Below, piece by piece: positions 23,284-37,121 of a DNA stretch of 64,000 nucleotides (position 1 is the first letter of the stretch; each line of letters starts with the position of its first letter). Origin of the DNA: Atlantibacter hermannii (GTDB lineage: Bacteria; Pseudomonadota; Gammaproteobacteria; Enterobacterales; Enterobacteriaceae). A model generated the notes under the pieces. That model did no database searches, had not been told where the DNA came from, and worked only from the letters and a program-made list of their open reading frames with translations. The DNA is taken from assembly GCF_009907385.1 (NCBI RefSeq), contig NZ_JAAATR010000084.1, positions 58,446 to 122,445 on the forward strand. Reading direction: 5' to 3'. Both the position numbers and the translations under genes were made by a program.

Positions 23284-23907
23284 ATGAGTAAACCTTACGT
23301 TCGTCTCGATAAAAATGAAGCGGCTGTTTTGCTTGTCGATCATCAGGCCGGATTGCTTTCTCTCGTCCGCGATATCGAACCTGATAAATTCAAAAACAAC
23401 GTTCTGGCACTCGGCGATCTCGCGAAATACTTTAATTTGCCCACCATTCTGACCACCAGTTTCGAAACCGGTCCTAACGGCCCGCTGGTGCCTGAGCTCA
23501 AAGCGCAGTTCCCGGATGCGCCCTATATTGCCCGTCCGGGTAATATCAACGCCTGGGATAATGAAGACTTTGTGAATGCCGTGAAGGCTACCGGCAAAAA
23601 GCAGCTGATCATTGCAGGGGTGGTTACAGAGGTGTGCGTGGCCTTTCCGGCGCTGTCCGCGATTGAAGAAGGGTTTGACGTCTTTGTAGTGACGGATGCC
23701 TCAGGCACCTTTAACGAGCTCACACGCCTGTCGGCATGGGATCGTATGTCTCAGGCGGGCGCGCAGCTGATGACGTGGTTTGGCGTGGCCTGCGAACTGC
23801 ATCGCGACTGGCGCAACGATGTGGAAGGCCTGGCGACGCTGTTTTCTAACCATATTCCGGACTATCGCAATTTGATGACCAGCTACGATTCGCTGAAGGG
23901 TAAATAA
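23284..23907 (+). CDS. ycaC: YcaC, isochorismatase-like cysteine hydrolase
   Basis: The 207-residue protein is almost identical to E. coli YcaC, an octameric hydrolase-fold protein of unknown substrate. Asp19 (L-V-D-H-Q-A-G) and Cys118 (V-V-T-E-V-C-V-A-F-P) are in the positions of the catalytic Asp and Cys of the family. The ATG at 23284 follows an AAAGGTAA site. It converges on serS, with a terminator hairpin between. Confidence 0.95.
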   Translation: MSKPYVRLDKNEAAVLLVDHQAGLLSLVRDIEPDKFKNNVLALGDLAKYFNLPTILTTSFETGPNGPLVPELKAQFPDAPYIARPGNINAWDNEDFVNAVKATGKKQLIIAGVVTEVCVAFPALSAIEEGFDVFVVTDASGTFNELTRLSAWDRMSQAGAQLMTWFGVACELHRDWRNDVEGLATLFSNHIPDYRNLMTSYDSLKGK

Positions 23908-23913
23908 ACGGCA

Positions 23914-23938
23914 TAAAAAAAGCGCCCTCAGGGCGCTT
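23914..23938 (-). terminator. Terminator after serS
   Basis: AAGCGCCC / GGGCGCTT hairpin with a three-base loop; the minus strand then reads a run of seven T. The same stem may partly serve ycaC. Confidence 0.85.
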
Positions 23939-23954
23939 GTTTCAGGTTTGGTGA

Positions 23955-25319
<1,365 letters not shown>

Positions 25320-25336
25320 TTACCGCAACGCCTGCA

Positions 25337-26680
25337 TTAGCGGTAGCGTTTTGTGGGGCTTTTCTGATCCTGTTCAGTAAGCCAGGCGAGCTTTTCGCCA
25401 ATTTTCCCTTCAAGACCTCTGTTTGTTGGGCGGTAATAGCGCGTTTGTGCCATTTCAGGAGGGAAATACACTTCTCCGGCGGCGTAAGCGTTGGGCTCGT
25501 CGTGGGCGTAACGGTACTCTTCCCCGTAGCCCATGTCTTTCATCAGCTTTGTCGGGGCATTGCGTAAATGGACCGGAACATCATAATCAGGGCGGTCGCG
25601 CGCGTCGGAGAGTGCAGCTTTAAAGGCGGTATAGACGGCATTGCTTTTCGGGGCGCAGGCCAGATAGACAATCGCCTGAGCAATCGCCCTTTCCCCTTCT
25701 GCCGGGCCGACGCGGGTAAAGCAGTCCCATGCCGAAATCGCCACCTGCATGGCGCGCGGATCGGCGTTGCCGACGTCTTCAGAGGCAATCGCCAGACAGC
25801 GGCGTGCCACATACAGCGGATCGCCGCCCGCCGTGATGATACGCGCATACCAGTAGAGCGCGGCATCAGGTGCGGAACCGCGTACCGATTTATGCAGCGC
25901 GGAGATCAGATCGTAGAACCGATCGCCTTTGTTATCGAAGCGCGCGCTGCGTTCGCCCGCGATTTCAGTGAGTAATTCCTGATTCAGCACCCGCTTGCCG
26001 GCATCATCCAGCTCAGCCATGTCCGCCATCATCTCAAGCGTATTTAACGCCCGGCGGGCATCGCCGTTCACCAGTTCTGCAATCGCCCGGCGCGTATCGT
26101 CCGGCAGTACGATGTCCTGGCCGCCATAGCCACGCTTCGCGTCATTCATCGCCTGATCGAGAACCTGTTCGATATCTTCTGTGGTCAGGGATTTCAGCAG
26201 ATAGACGCGGGCGCGGGACAACAGCGCCGAATTCAGCTCAAACGAGGGGTTTTCAGTGGTCGCACCGATAAAAGTGATGGTGCCGTCTTCAATATGCGGC
26301 AGAAATGCGTCCTGCTGGCTTTTATTGAAGCGATGGACTTCATCGACAAATAAAATAGTGCGTCGACCCGCATTGCGATTTTGCCGGGCACGCTCGATAG
26401 CTTCACGGATCTCTTTGACGCCTGACGTCACCGCGGAGATACGTTCAATATCCGCGCTGGCGTAGCGGCCAATCACTTCAGCGAGGGTGGTTTTGCCGGT
26501 GCCTGGCGGCCCCCAGAGGATCATCGAATGCAGATGGCCCGCTTCAATCGCGCGCGGCAGCGGTTTGCCGGGCGCTAACAGGTGCTGTTGCCCGATGTAC
26601 TGCGCTAAATTTTCTGGCCGCATACGCGCGGCCAGAGGTTGAAATGCGTTATCAGAAAAGTCGAGCGACAGGTTACTCAC
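25337..26680 (-). CDS. rarA: Replication-associated recombination protein RarA (MgsA)
   Basis: RarA is an AAA+ ATPase of the clamp-loader/WRNIP1 family that acts at stalled replication forks. The protein has 447 residues. Walker [10 protein letters not shown] is at 57-65, Walker B is [10 protein letters not shown], and sensor 1 is G-A-T-T-E-N-P-S-F. The C-terminal tetramerisation region contains [13 protein letters not shown]. It is eight bases from lolA, so the two are probably cotranscribed. Confidence 0.96.
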   Translation of the reverse strand: MSNLSLDFSDNAFQPLAARMRPENLAQYIGQQHLLAPGKPLPRAIEAGHLHSMILWGPPGTGKTTLAEVIGRYASADIERISAVTSGVKEIREAIERARQNRNAGRRTILFVDEVHRFNKSQQDAFLPHIEDGTITFIGATTENPSFELNSALLSRARVYLLKSLTTEDIEQVLDQAMNDAKRGYGGQDIVLPDDTRRAIAELVNGDARRALNTLEMMADMAELDDAGKRVLNQELLTEIAGERSARFDNKGDRFYDLISALHKSVRGSAPDAALYWYARIITAGGDPLYVARRCLAIASEDVGNADPRAMQVAISAWDCFTRVGPAEGERAIAQAIVYLACAPKSNAVYTAFKAALSDARDRPDYDVPVHLRNAPTKLMKDMGYGEEYRYAHDEPNAYAAGEVYFPPEMAQTRYYRPTNRGLEGKIGEKLAWLTEQDQKSPTKRYR

Positions 26681-26688
26681 TCACACCT

Positions 26689-27300
26689 CTATTTACGTTG
26701 GTCGTCCACGGTAACGCCCTGCGGCGGCGTGAAGCGGAACTTGCTCATATCCACCGCGCCATTTTGCTGGGATTTAAGCTGATAGCTGCTGCGCTGGTCG
26801 TCCTGCTCTACGGCGCTGAACTGATTGATGGTGCCGTCCGCGCTAACGTTAATGGTGAACTGCTTCAGATTGCCCGCGCTGGTTTTCGGCGTCAGGATAA
26901 AATCATTGCCACTTTGCTTGATATTGTATTGCTGCCAGTCGCTGGCCTGGTTACGGGCGATCAGCATAAACGGCGTATTGCCGGTGGCGTCTTTCAGCCA
27001 GGTGGCGCTTGCCTGCTCAACAAACGGGTTGTAGAACCACAGCGTTTTACCATCGGAGATCAGCACGCTTTCATCCGGCTGGGTCATATGCCAGTTGAAC
27101 AGGTTCGGGCGTTTAACCCACAGATCGCCCTGACCTTCCTGTACCGCGGCACCGCTGCCGTCGGTCACTTTTTGGGTGAAGCTGGCGTGGAAACTGCCGA
27201 CTTTATCCAGACGGCTTTTCAAATCGCTCGCTGCGTCCGCCCAAACCGAGCTGGAGGCGAACGCCGCAACGAACGCGCAGGTCATTGCAATTTTTTTCAT
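26689..27300 (-). CDS. lolA: Outer-membrane lipoprotein carrier LolA
   Basis: LolA is the periplasmic chaperone that takes lipoproteins from LolCDE to LolB. The 203-residue precursor has a signal peptide cleaved after S-S-V-W-A (about residue 21). The mature protein matches E. coli LolA throughout, including [11 protein letters not shown] and P-F-T/V-E-Q-A-like segments. It lies 147 bases after ftsK and just before rarA. Confidence 0.97.
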   Translation of the reverse strand: MKKIAMTCAFVAAFASSSVWADAASDLKSRLDKVGSFHASFTQKVTDGSGAAVQEGQGDLWVKRPNLFNWHMTQPDESVLISDGKTLWFYNPFVEQASATWLKDATGNTPFMLIARNQASDWQQYNIKQSGNDFILTPKTSAGNLKQFTINVSADGTINQFSAVEQDDQRSSYQLKSQQNGAVDMSKFRFTPPQGVTVDDQRK

Positions 27301-27447
27301 TATTTATGATTCCTCAACAGGCGCCAGGCCCAACACGGGCTACCGGTGTCGTTAACTGTAGCGCTGGCAGCCGCGATCCCGAAAGAAGAAAAAGCTGATT
27401 TTCAGCACTTTACCGATCTTTGCACAGCACGGTAAAGCGCCGGTATG

Positions 27448-30400
27448 TTATTCGAACGGCGGCGGTGCCAGCACTTCGCGGTTGCCGTTGTGGCCCTGCT
27501 CGCTGACGATGCCCTGCATTTCCATCTGCTCGATAATGCGCGCCGCGCGGTTATAGCCAATACGGAACTGGCGCTGTACGCCGGAGATGGATGCCTTACG
27601 CTTCTCGACCACGAACGACACCGCCTGATCGAACAGCGGATCCAGCTCTTCGCCAGCGTCAAATCCGCCGCCACCGCCGCCTTCGCTCTCGCTGTCGGAG
27701 GTGATGCCATCAACGTATTGCGGACGTCCGCGTGCTTTCCAGTCCTGTACTACCGCATGCACTTCCTGGTCGCGTACAAACGCGCCGTGGACGCGCACCG
27801 GGCTGGTGGAGTTCGGTCCGGAATACAGCATATCGCCCATGCCCAGCAGCGATTCCGCGCCGCCCTGGTCAAGGATAGTGCGTGAGTCGATTTTGCTCGA
27901 CACGGTAAAGGCGATGCGCGTCGGGATGTTGGCCTTAATCAGGCCGGTAATCACATCAACCGAAGGACGCTGGGTCGCCAGCACCAGGTGGATGCCTGCC
28001 GCACGGGCTTTTTGCGCCAGACGGGCAATCAGCTCTTCGACTTTTTTACCAACCGTCATCATCAGGTCGGCAAATTCATCCACCAGCACCACGATATACG
28101 GCAGTTTTTCCAGCACCGGATGGGTGGCGTCCATGCTGTCGCCCGGCTTCCAGTACGGATCCGGGATTGGGCGGCCCATGCGTTCGGCTTCGAGGATTTT
28201 CTCGTTATAACCAGCAAGATTGCGCACGCCCAGGGCTGACATCAGTTTGTAGCGGCGTTCCATCTCATTAACGCTCCAGCGCAGTGCGTTGGCAGCGTCT
28301 TTCATATCGGTGACCACTTCGGTCAGCAGATGCGGAATTCCTTCATATACCGAGAGTTCCAGCATTTTCGGGTCGATCATAATAAAGCGCACTTCTTCCG
28401 GCGTGGCTTTATACAGCATGCTGAGGATCATAGCATTGACCCCCACCGACTTACCGGAGCCGGTGGTCCCCGCTACCAACAGGTGCGGCATTTTTGCCAG
28501 GTCGGCGACCACAGCATCGCCCGCGATATCTTTACCCAACACCACGCTAAGCGGCGACGGGTTGTCGCGGAATTTGGCGTTATCCAGCACTTCACGCAGG
28601 TAAACCGTCTGGCGCTTTTTGTTCGGTAATTCCAGGCCGACATAAGGTTTACCTGGGATCACTTCCACGACGCGCACCGCAACCGTAGAAAGCGAACGCG
28701 CCAGGTCGCGGGACAGGTTAGAGATACGCGCGGCTTTTACGCCAGGAGCAAGGTTCAGCTCGAAACGGGTGATCACTGGGCCGGGTGAATAGTTCACCAC
28801 GTCGGCTTTGATCCGGAAGTCGGCCAGACGCGCTTCTACCAGACGCGCCATTTGCTCCAGAGCAAAGGTATCCACCGGTTCAACTTCTGCGGGCGGCGGT
28901 GTTAACAGATCCAGCGACGGCAGCGGCGTGGACGGCTTTTGCAACGGACGGCTATCGCCGTTACGCATTAATAACGGGTGGATCAAGCTTTCACGCGGCG
29001 GTTCTGCAGGCTGTGCCGGTGCGGCGTAGGCCGGATGCTGTGGCTGGGCCGGCGCAGCGTAAGCTGGTTGCTGCACAGGCTGCTGGGGCTGAGCCGGCGC
29101 AGCATAAGCTGGGTGCTGCACAGGCTGTTGTGGCTGAGCCGGCGCTGCATAAGCTGGGTGTTGCACAGGCTGCTGGGGCTGAGCTGGCGCAGCATAAGCC
29201 GGTTGCTGTTGCACAGACGCGCGGTAAGCGGAAGGCTGCGGATGCGACGGCTGCGGTTGAACGTGGACCAGCTGAGGCTCATCCTCCACCGGGCTCGGCA
29301 TAAACAGCGGCTCGCCTGGACCATCGTCAACCAGCGCTTTAATCGGCGAGAAGTCATCCAGCGAGAACGGCATCGCGCCAGAAGGTTGTTCACCCGCGTA
29401 GCGCTGTTGCTGTTGTGCGGCAAACTGACGCGACAGTTCCGCTTGTTCTTCATCTGCATCGTCGATGCCCTGCGGCTGACTGTCGGCATCCTGATAGCGC
29501 TGCTGCTGTTGCGCCATAAACTGGCGGGCCAGTTCATCCTGCTGCCGGGCGTCTGCTTCATCATCGCTAAACGGCTGTTGCGCGTGACGCGCCTGCTGCT
29601 CCGCCATGCGCTGGGAAGGCAACTTGATGCCGTAAGAAGCCAGCTCGCGACGCGTGGGAACGCGAACGCGATTCGGGCGCGGCAATTGCGGACCAATACC
29701 CTCTTTTACCTGGGCGCGCGGCGCATCGCTGGCAATGCTGAATACCGGAGTAAAGGCCGCGGCAGCGGTTGCCGCCTGCGCGGCTGCCTGAACCTGCGAA
29801 GCGGCTGGCGTCATATCGGGCGGTGCGATGTTGTCCGTCGGCATGGCCGGAGCAACAGCCGGTTTGGGTTCGTAAGCCGGTTGAGCAGGCTCAGGAATCG
29901 GTTGATACCATGCTGCCAGTTGCTCACGCTCCCGGGCGCGCTTCTCCTCAACCTCTTCAAAGTAGTAAAGCGGCGGGCGGGTTTGCTTCACGTCGGGCGC
30001 GGCAGGTGTTTCTTCGTAAGCTGGCGCTGAATAAGGCGCGTCTTCGGCCCACGTCTGCGTCGGCGGGTAAGGCTCGCTTTGCGGTTCGGAATAAGGCTGA
30101 TAAGCCGCCTGAGCCTGCATATCCACCGGCGGCGTTACCGGCACATGGTCATAATGCTCAGGCGCAGGCGCAATGGTCGCTTCCGGAATCTGGGTCGTTG
30201 GCGCCGGTTGCCATTCCACCACCGGCTCCTGCGGTTGCGGCGCGGCGGTGTATTGAACGGGCTGCGGCGTGGTCGCTGCGGCTGGCGCAACGAGTTGAAC
30301 CGCTGCCGGAACCGCAGTCGGCACCACGGAATAGCCGCTTAATAACGGATCGTTTTGCTCTTCCGGCGCTAACGCCGTTTGTCCGGAGAACAGCACATCA

Positions 30401-31269
30401 TCGGGATCAAGCTCAACGCCGCCCGCCCGATAATGGACGTCGTCAGGCTCGTCCATGCGCTTGCCGGAGAACAGCGCCTCGTCAGTTTTGCGCCCCACTG
30501 GGTTGGTGAATTTTTCGGCCAGCCGTTTACGGCGCGCCAGCGCGCCGCGCAGAATGCGTGCGCGACGGGAGTCTTTAGCGACGACCTCATCCTGATCGTC
30601 TTCATACTCGTCGTCTTCGTATTCGTCATCATCCTGCCAGGTATCGTCACGACGGGTGCGGTTGGTCGCGAAGGTTAAAACGCTTAACACCACGCTGCCG
30701 ATTTTTTCGGCGATACCGACCCAGGACCAGCCGGTGAACAGCGTCAATCCGGCAGCCCAGACGCACAGCAGCGCAATGGTTCCGCCGCTGCTGTTCAACA
30801 GCGGCATCATGGCGGTGCTTAATAAGCTGCCCAGCACCCCGCCAGAGGCGAAATACCAGATATCGTCGGCGTTAATGGCCGCCAGCCCGCAAGAAGTCAG
30901 GATGAGCGCCAGCACGCCAATCAGGCGTAGCGCGACGGCGAAATAATCAATGTAATCTTCATTCGCGCGATGTCGCCAGGCAAACCAGCAGCCGCCGATC
31001 ATAATCACGGGCAGCGTATAGGCCATAATGCCGAAAATGAAGAACAGGGTATCAGCCAGCCATGCGCCGGGCGCGCCGCCTAAATTATGGATAGGCTCAT
31101 GCCAGGCCGTTTGCGACCAGCTGGGATCGGAGGGATTAAAACTGAGTAACGCCGCCATCAACCAGACGGCAAAAAGGGCAACCAGAATCAGCAAAGCTTC
31201 CAGAAGTCGACGACTACTATCCAGCTTTGTCAGGGTAACATCTTTGTCTTCAGTGTATTCCTGGCTCAA
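27448..31269 (-). CDS. ftsK: DNA translocase FtsK
   Basis: FtsK couples division to chromosome segregation: it resides at the septum, pumps DNA and activates XerCD at dif. The protein has 1273 residues (E. coli 1329). It has an N-terminal four-helix membrane domain (about 1-200), an acidic stretch ([11 protein letters not shown]), and a long Pro/Gln-rich linker (about 290-790). The RecA-like motor carries Walker A G-T-T-G-S-G-K-S near residue 930 and D-E-F-A-D-L-M-M. The C-terminal gamma domain ([13 protein letters not shown]) reads KOPS sites. The linker contains a tandem repeat, listed separately. The frame is intact. Confidence 0.97.
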   Translation of the reverse strand: MSQEYTEDKDVTLTKLDSSRRLLEALLILVALFAVWLMAALLSFNPSDPSWSQTAWHEPIHNLGGAPGAWLADTLFFIFGIMAYTLPVIMIGGCWFAWRHRANEDYIDYFAVALRLIGVLALILTSCGLAAINADDIWYFASGGVLGSLLSTAMMPLLNSSGGTIALLCVWAAGLTLFTGWSWVGIAEKIGSVVLSVLTFATNRTRRDDTWQDDDEYEDDEYEDDQDEVVAKDSRRARILRGALARRKRLAEKFTNPVGRKTDEALFSGKRMDEPDDVHYRAGGVELDPDDVLFSGQTALAPEEQNDPLLSGYSVVPTAVPAAVQLVAPAAATTPQPVQYTAAPQPQEPVVEWQPAPTTQIPEATIAPAPEHYDHVPVTPPVDMQAQAAYQPYSEPQSEPYPPTQTWAEDAPYSAPAYEETPAAPDVKQTRPPLYYFEEVEEKRAREREQLAAWYQPIPEPAQPAYEPKPAVAPAMPTDNIAPPDMTPAASQVQAAAQAATAAAAFTPVFSIASDAPRAQVKEGIGPQLPRPNRVRVPTRRELASYGIKLPSQRMAEQQARHAQQPFSDDEADARQQDELARQFMAQQQQRYQDADSQPQGIDDADEEQAELSRQFAAQQQQRYAGEQPSGAMPFSLDDFSPIKALVDDGPGEPLFMPSPVEDEPQLVHVQPQPSHPQPSAYRASVQQQPAYAAPAQPQQPVQHPAYAAPAQPQQPVQHPAYAAPAQPQQPVQQPAYAAPAQPQHPAYAAPAQPAEPPRESLIHPLLMRNGDSRPLQKPSTPLPSLDLLTPPPAEVEPVDTFALEQMARLVEARLADFRIKADVVNYSPGPVITRFELNLAPGVKAARISNLSRDLARSLSTVAVRVVEVIPGKPYVGLELPNKKRQTVYLREVLDNAKFRDNPSPLSVVLGKDIAGDAVVADLAKMPHLLVAGTTGSGKSVGVNAMILSMLYKATPEEVRFIMIDPKMLELSVYEGIPHLLTEVVTDMKDAANALRWSVNEMERRYKLMSALGVRNLAGYNEKILEAERMGRPIPDPYWKPGDSMDATHPVLEKLPYIVVLVDEFADLMMTVGKKVEELIARLAQKARAAGIHLVLATQRPSVDVITGLIKANIPTRIAFTVSSKIDSRTILDQGGAESLLGMGDMLYSGPNSTSPVRVHGAFVRDQEVHAVVQDWKARGRPQYVDGITSDSESEGGGGGGFDAGEELDPLFDQAVSFVVEKRKASISGVQRQFRIGYNRAARIIEQMEMQGIVSEQGHNGNREVLAPPPFE
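29010..29222. repeat. 45-base tandem repeat within the ftsK linker
   Basis: Four near-identical 45-base units start at 29043, 29088, 29133 and 29178, with a partial unit before them. Each encodes [14 protein letters not shown](H/Q). The period is a multiple of three, so copy changes keep the frame. Confidence 0.9.
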
Positions 31270-31303
31270 GAAAGGCTCTCCAGGTTCTTCGAGCTAAAAC
31301 GGA

Positions 31304-31333
31304 CAGCAGCGCCGGGTCGCCCCGGCACTGCTG
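31304..31333 (-). terminator. Strong hairpin between lrp and ftsK
   Basis: CAGCAG-C-GCCGGG / CCCGGC-A-CTGCTG, a long nearly perfect stem, followed on the minus strand by TCCGTTTTAG. It probably ends the lrp message; the U tract is short, so read-through into ftsK is possible. Confidence 0.6.
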
Positions 31334-31389
31334 CTGTATGGATTAACAGGAGTGTAATCAAACTACAGCGACTTTGCACCTGTTCCGCA

Positions 31390-31884
31390 TTAGCGAGTCT
31401 TAATAACCAGACGATTGCTCTGTTTCACTTCTTCCATTACCACGTAGGTACGGGTGTCGTTCACACCCGGCAGACGCAGCAAGGTTTCACCGAGCAATTT
31501 ACGGTACGCAGACATATCCGGCACACGCGTTTTCAACAGGTAGTCAAAATCGCCTGAAACCAGATGACACTCTTGAATTTCTTCAAGTTTTTGCACAGCG
31601 GCGTTAAATTGTTCAAACACATCCGGCGCGCCACGATTCAGAGTAATCTCAACGAAAACCAGCAGTGATGCGTCTAAATAGTGTGGGTTCAGCAGAGCGG
31701 TATAGCCCTGAATAAAACCCTGACGTTCCAGTCGGCGCACACGCTCAAGGCAAGGCGTCGGTGAAAGTCCCACTCTTTTAGAAAGCTCGACGTTGGAAAT
31801 ACGCCCATCCTTTTGCAGCTCATTAAGAATGTTACGATCGATGCGGTCGAGATCTTTGCCTGGGCGCTTCTTGCTATCTACCAT
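31390..31884 (-). CDS. lrp: Leucine-responsive regulatory protein
   Basis: Lrp is the global feast/famine regulator that controls amino-acid, fimbrial and transport genes in response to leucine, and it represses itself. The 164-residue protein matches E. coli Lrp. An N-terminal helix-turn-helix (N-V-E-L-S-K-R-V-G-L-S-P-T-P) is at about 30-45, and a C-terminal RAM ligand-binding domain carries the G-D-F-D-Y-L-L-K motif. The gene is divergent from trxB across more than 600 bases, with an ERIC element in its leader side. Confidence 0.99.
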   Translation of the reverse strand: MVDSKKRPGKDLDRIDRNILNELQKDGRISNVELSKRVGLSPTPCLERVRRLERQGFIQGYTALLNPHYLDASLLVFVEITLNRGAPDVFEQFNAAVQKLEEIQECHLVSGDFDYLLKTRVPDMSAYRKLLGETLLRLPGVNDTRTYVVMEEVKQSNRLVIKTR

Positions 31885-33475
<1,591 letters not shown>

Positions 33476-33491
33476 TTCTGCAAGTTAAATA

Positions 33492-33521
33492 AGGCGACTG
33501 AATAAGTCGCCTTTCTTTTTT
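33492..33521 (+). terminator. Terminator after trxB
   Basis: AGGCGACT / AGTCGCCT stem followed by TTCTTTTTTT, 17 bases after the trxB stop codon. Confidence 0.9.
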
Positions 33522-33589
33522 TGTCGTTGTAACATGGCTGCGCGCTTTCATACCCTTAGTTCACTGGACTTTCGCCTGCTTACAACTCG

Positions 33590-35356
33590 ATGAATAAATC
33601 CCGCCAACAAGAACTGACCCGCTGGTTAAAACAGCAAAGTGTAATCTCCCGTCGCTGGCTGAATATTTCGCGTCTGCTGGGCGTCGTGACCGGGCTATTG
33701 ATTATCGCCCAGGCCTGGATCCTGGCCCGCATCCTTAACCATATGATCATGGAAAACATCCCGCGAGAGGCGCTGCTTCTGCCGTTCGCCCTGCTGGTGC
33801 TGATCTTTATTCTGCGCGCCTGGCTGGTGTGGGTGCGAGAAAAAGTGGGCTTTCGCGCCGGGGTGCATATTCGTCGGGAAGTGCGCCGTCTGGTGCTGGA
33901 TCGTCTCCAGCAGGCGGGCCCGGCCTGGATCAGCGGCAAACCTGCCGGCAGCTGGGCGACATTAATCCTCGAGCAAATTGATGATATGCATGATTACTAC
34001 GCCCGCTATCTGCCGCAGATGGCGCTGGCGACGGCGGTTCCGCTGCTGATCGTGCTGGTGATTTTCCCGGTGAACTGGGCCGCCGCACTGATTTTATTGG
34101 GCGCAGCGCCATTAATCCCCATGTTTATGGCGATGGTGGGTATGGGCGCCGCCGACGCCAACCGCCGTAACTTCGCCGCACTGGCGCGTCTGAGCGGCAA
34201 TTTCCTTGACCGCCTGCGCGGCCTGGAAACGCTACGGCTGTTTAACCGCGGCGCGGCGGAAACCGAAAACATTCGCGAGGCGTCGGTAGATTTCCGCCGT
34301 CGCACCATGGAAGTCCTGCGGCTGGCGTTTTTATCCTCTGGCGTGCTGGAATTTTTTACTTCCTTATCGATTGCGCTGGTCGCGGTCTACTTCGGCTTTT
34401 CCTATCTTGGCGAACTCGATTTCGGCCATTACGGTGTCGGCGTCACGCTTTTCGCAGGCTTTTTAACACTGATCCTCGCGCCGGAATTTTTCCAGCCGCT
34501 GCGCGATCTGGGCACGTTCTACCACGCCAAAGCCCAGGCGGTAGGCGCGGCAGACAGCCTGAAAACGTTCCTTGAAGCGCCGCTGCAAAGCCCGACGCGC
34601 GGCACCTTTAAACTCAGTAATAACGATCCAATTACGCTGCGCGCCCATAATCTCATCGTGCTTTCGCCGGAGGGGAGCGCGCTGGCTGGCCCGCTCAATT
34701 TTACCCTCGACGCGGGCAAGCGGGTCGCGATAGTTGGCCAAAGCGGCGCCGGTAAAAGCTCGTTGCTGAATGTACTGTCGGGCTTTTTGCCTTATGAAGG
34801 TTCGCTGACGGTGAATGAGATTGAACTGCGCGATCTCGATCCGCAGGTCTGGCGTGAGGCTTTAAGTTGGGTTGGGCAGAACCCGCAGTTGCCCGCCGCG
34901 ACGCTGCGCGACAACGTGCTGCTGTCCGCGCCGGATGCCAGCGAGCACGCGCTGCAAAGCGCGCTGGAAAACGCCTCGGTGACAGAGTTTATCGGCCAGC
35001 TGCCCCAGGGCGTCGACACGCCGATTGGCGACCAGGGCGCAGGGCTTTCCGTGGGCCAGGCCCAGCGCGTCGCCGTGGCGCGCGCGCTGCTGACGCCGTG
35101 CAAACTACTGATGCTGGATGAACCCGCCGCCAGCCTTGACGCACACAGTGAAATGAAAGTGATGCAGGCGCTGAATGCGGCCTCGCGCCACCAAAGCACC
35201 CTGCTGGTGACCCATCAGCTCGATTACATCAGCGAGTGGGATGAAATCTGGGTAATGCGTAACGGCCACATCGTGGAACAGGGGCGTTTCGACGCGCTCG
35301 CCAGCGGCAACAGCCACTTTGCGGCGCTACTCGCCCACCGTCAGGAGGAGATTTAA
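33590..35356 (+). CDS. cydD: Glutathione/cysteine ABC exporter subunit CydD
   Basis: CydD pairs with CydC to form an inner-membrane ABC transporter that exports cysteine and glutathione to the periplasm and is needed to assemble cytochrome bd. The protein has 588 residues, as in E. coli. Six membrane helices are followed by an ATPase domain with Walker A G-Q-S-G-A-G-K-S-S (near residue 383). A degenerate signature L-S-V-G-Q-A-Q-R and L-L-M-L-D-E-P-A-A-S-L-D follow. The stop abuts the cydC start with no gap, indicating coupled translation of the heterodimer. Confidence 0.96.
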   Translation: MNKSRQQELTRWLKQQSVISRRWLNISRLLGVVTGLLIIAQAWILARILNHMIMENIPREALLLPFALLVLIFILRAWLVWVREKVGFRAGVHIRREVRRLVLDRLQQAGPAWISGKPAGSWATLILEQIDDMHDYYARYLPQMALATAVPLLIVLVIFPVNWAAALILLGAAPLIPMFMAMVGMGAADANRRNFAALARLSGNFLDRLRGLETLRLFNRGAAETENIREASVDFRRRTMEVLRLAFLSSGVLEFFTSLSIALVAVYFGFSYLGELDFGHYGVGVTLFAGFLTLILAPEFFQPLRDLGTFYHAKAQAVGAADSLKTFLEAPLQSPTRGTFKLSNNDPITLRAHNLIVLSPEGSALAGPLNFTLDAGKRVAIVGQSGAGKSSLLNVLSGFLPYEGSLTVNEIELRDLDPQVWREALSWVGQNPQLPAATLRDNVLLSAPDASEHALQSALENASVTEFIGQLPQGVDTPIGDQGAGLSVGQAQRVAVARALLTPCKLLMLDEPAASLDAHSEMKVMQALNAASRHQSTLLVTHQLDYISEWDEIWVMRNGHIVEQGRFDALASGNSHFAALLAHRQEEI

Positions 35357-37090
35357 ATGCGCGCGTTGCTTCCCTACCTGGCGCTGTATAAGCGTCACAA
35401 ATGGATGCTCAGCCTTGGCGTAGTGCTGGCGATTATTACCCTGCTTGCCAGTATTGGCCTGCTGACGCTGTCGGGCTGGTTTTTATCCGCCTCCGCCGTG
35501 GTTGGCGTAGCCGGCGTTTACAGCTTTAACTACATGCTCCCCGCCGCCGGCGTACGCGGCGCGGCCATCACCCGTACCGCAGGCCGCTACTTTGAACGTC
35601 TGGTCAGCCACGACGCCACTTTCCGGGTGCTGGCTCATCTGCGGGTTTACACCTTTACCAAAGTGCTGCCGCTTTCCCCTTCCGGCATTGCCCGTTTTCG
35701 CCAGGGCGAACTGCTAAACCGCCTGGTCGCGGATGTGGATACGCTCGATCATCTCTACCTGCGGGTTATTTCCCCGCTGGTCGGCGCGCTGGTGGTGATC
35801 CTGGTGGTCGCCGTTGGGCTGTCAGTGCTGGACGTGACGCTGGCGCTGACGCTCGGCGGGATTATGTTCCTCACCGTGCTGCTCCTGCCTCCTCTGTTCT
35901 ATCGCGCCGGTAAGGGCACCGGCGCGGCGCTCACCGCGCTGCGCGCGCAGTATCGCCAGCAGTTGACGGCGTGGCTGATCGGCAATGCTGAACTGACCAT
36001 TTTTAACGCCGCGGATCGCTATCGCGAGACGCTGGACGCCACAGAAAGCGAGTGGCAGGAAGCCCAGCGTCGCCAGGCGGGGCTAACGGCGCTGTCCCAG
36101 GGCGTGATGATGCTGATCAGCGGCATGACCGTGGTGCTGATGTTATGGATGGCGGCGGGCGGTGTGGGCGGCAATACCCAGCCCGGCGCGCTGATTGCGC
36201 TGTTCGTGTTCTGCGCGCTGGCAGCGTTTGAAGCCCTGGCGCCGGTGACGGGCGCATTCCAGCATTTAGGCCAGGTGATCGCCAGCGCTCAGCGGGTAAC
36301 CGATTTAACCGAACAGCAGCCCGACGTCGTCTTTACGGATGGGGCATCCGCCGCGTCGGCACCCACGGCGGTGACCTTCAATAACGTCAGCTTCCGTTAC
36401 TCCCAACAGGCGCAACCGGCGCTGAACCAGGTCTCATTAACCCTCAATGCCGGGGAGCGCGTGGCGCTGCTGGGCCGTACTGGCTGCGGGAAATCGACGC
36501 TGCTGCAGTTGCTTACCCGCGCGTGGGATCCGCAGTCGGGCGAAATCACCCTCGCAGGACGCCCGCTGGCGCAGTACAGCGAAGACGCCTTGCGCGCCAG
36601 TATGAGCGTGGTGCCGCAGCGCGTGCATCTGTTTAGCGCCACCCTGCGCGATAACCTGCTGCTTGCCGCGCCTCAGGCCAGCGATACAACGCTCGCCGAA
36701 ACCCTGCGCCAGGTAGGTCTTGACAAGCTGCTGGAAGACAGCGGCTTAAACAGCTGGTTGGGTGAAGGCGGTCGCCAGTTGTCCGGCGGCGAGCTGCGCC
36801 GTCTGGCGATTGCGCGCGCCCTGCTCCACGATGCGCCAATGATGCTGCTGGACGAACCCACGGAAGGGCTGGATGCCGAAACTGAACAGCAAATTTTAGC
36901 CCTGCTGGATAAGGTGACGGCCAATAAAACCGTATTAATGATCACCCATCGTCTGCGCGGTTTGGCTGATTTTAACCAAATCGTGGTAATGGATAATGGC
37001 CAAATTATTGAAAGTGGAAATCATGACGAATTGATGGCGAAACAGGGTCGATATTACCAGTTTCGCCAATCCTCCGTAGTCTATGATTGA
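35357..37090 (+). CDS. cydC: Glutathione/cysteine ABC exporter subunit CydC
   Basis: This is the heterodimer partner of CydD: 577 residues (E. coli 573), with six membrane helices and an ATPase domain. Walker A G-R-T-G-C-G-K-S-T is near residue 373, the canonical signature is L-S-G-G-E-L-R-R, and Walker B is M-M-L-L-D-E-P-T-E-G-L-D. The ATG follows the cydD stop directly; GGAGGAG at the end of cydD serves as its ribosome binding site. aat begins 31 bases downstream and is probably in the same transcript. Confidence 0.96.
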   Translation: MRALLPYLALYKRHKWMLSLGVVLAIITLLASIGLLTLSGWFLSASAVVGVAGVYSFNYMLPAAGVRGAAITRTAGRYFERLVSHDATFRVLAHLRVYTFTKVLPLSPSGIARFRQGELLNRLVADVDTLDHLYLRVISPLVGALVVILVVAVGLSVLDVTLALTLGGIMFLTVLLLPPLFYRAGKGTGAALTALRAQYRQQLTAWLIGNAELTIFNAADRYRETLDATESEWQEAQRRQAGLTALSQGVMMLISGMTVVLMLWMAAGGVGGNTQPGALIALFVFCALAAFEALAPVTGAFQHLGQVIASAQRVTDLTEQQPDVVFTDGASAASAPTAVTFNNVSFRYSQQAQPALNQVSLTLNAGERVALLGRTGCGKSTLLQLLTRAWDPQSGEITLAGRPLAQYSEDALRASMSVVPQRVHLFSATLRDNLLLAAPQASDTTLAETLRQVGLDKLLEDSGLNSWLGEGGRQLSGGELRRLAIARALLHDAPMMLLDEPTEGLDAETEQQILALLDKVTANKTVLMITHRLRGLADFNQIVVMDNGQIIESGNHDELMAKQGRYYQFRQSSVVYD

Positions 37091-37121
37091 ACGATAACGT
37101 CCTGCGGTGGAGCCTGGTAAG

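Noticed and set aside
29010..29222. Regular repeats that could look like a CRISPR array
   Set aside because: The units abut with no unique spacers, are in frame within ftsK and encode a Pro/Gln repeat. No cas genes are present.
28978..30030. A 350-codon open frame opposite the ftsK linker, rich in Arg and Leu
   Set aside because: It mirrors the Pro/Gln/Ala repeats of FtsK read backwards. Its composition is a by-product of the repeat.
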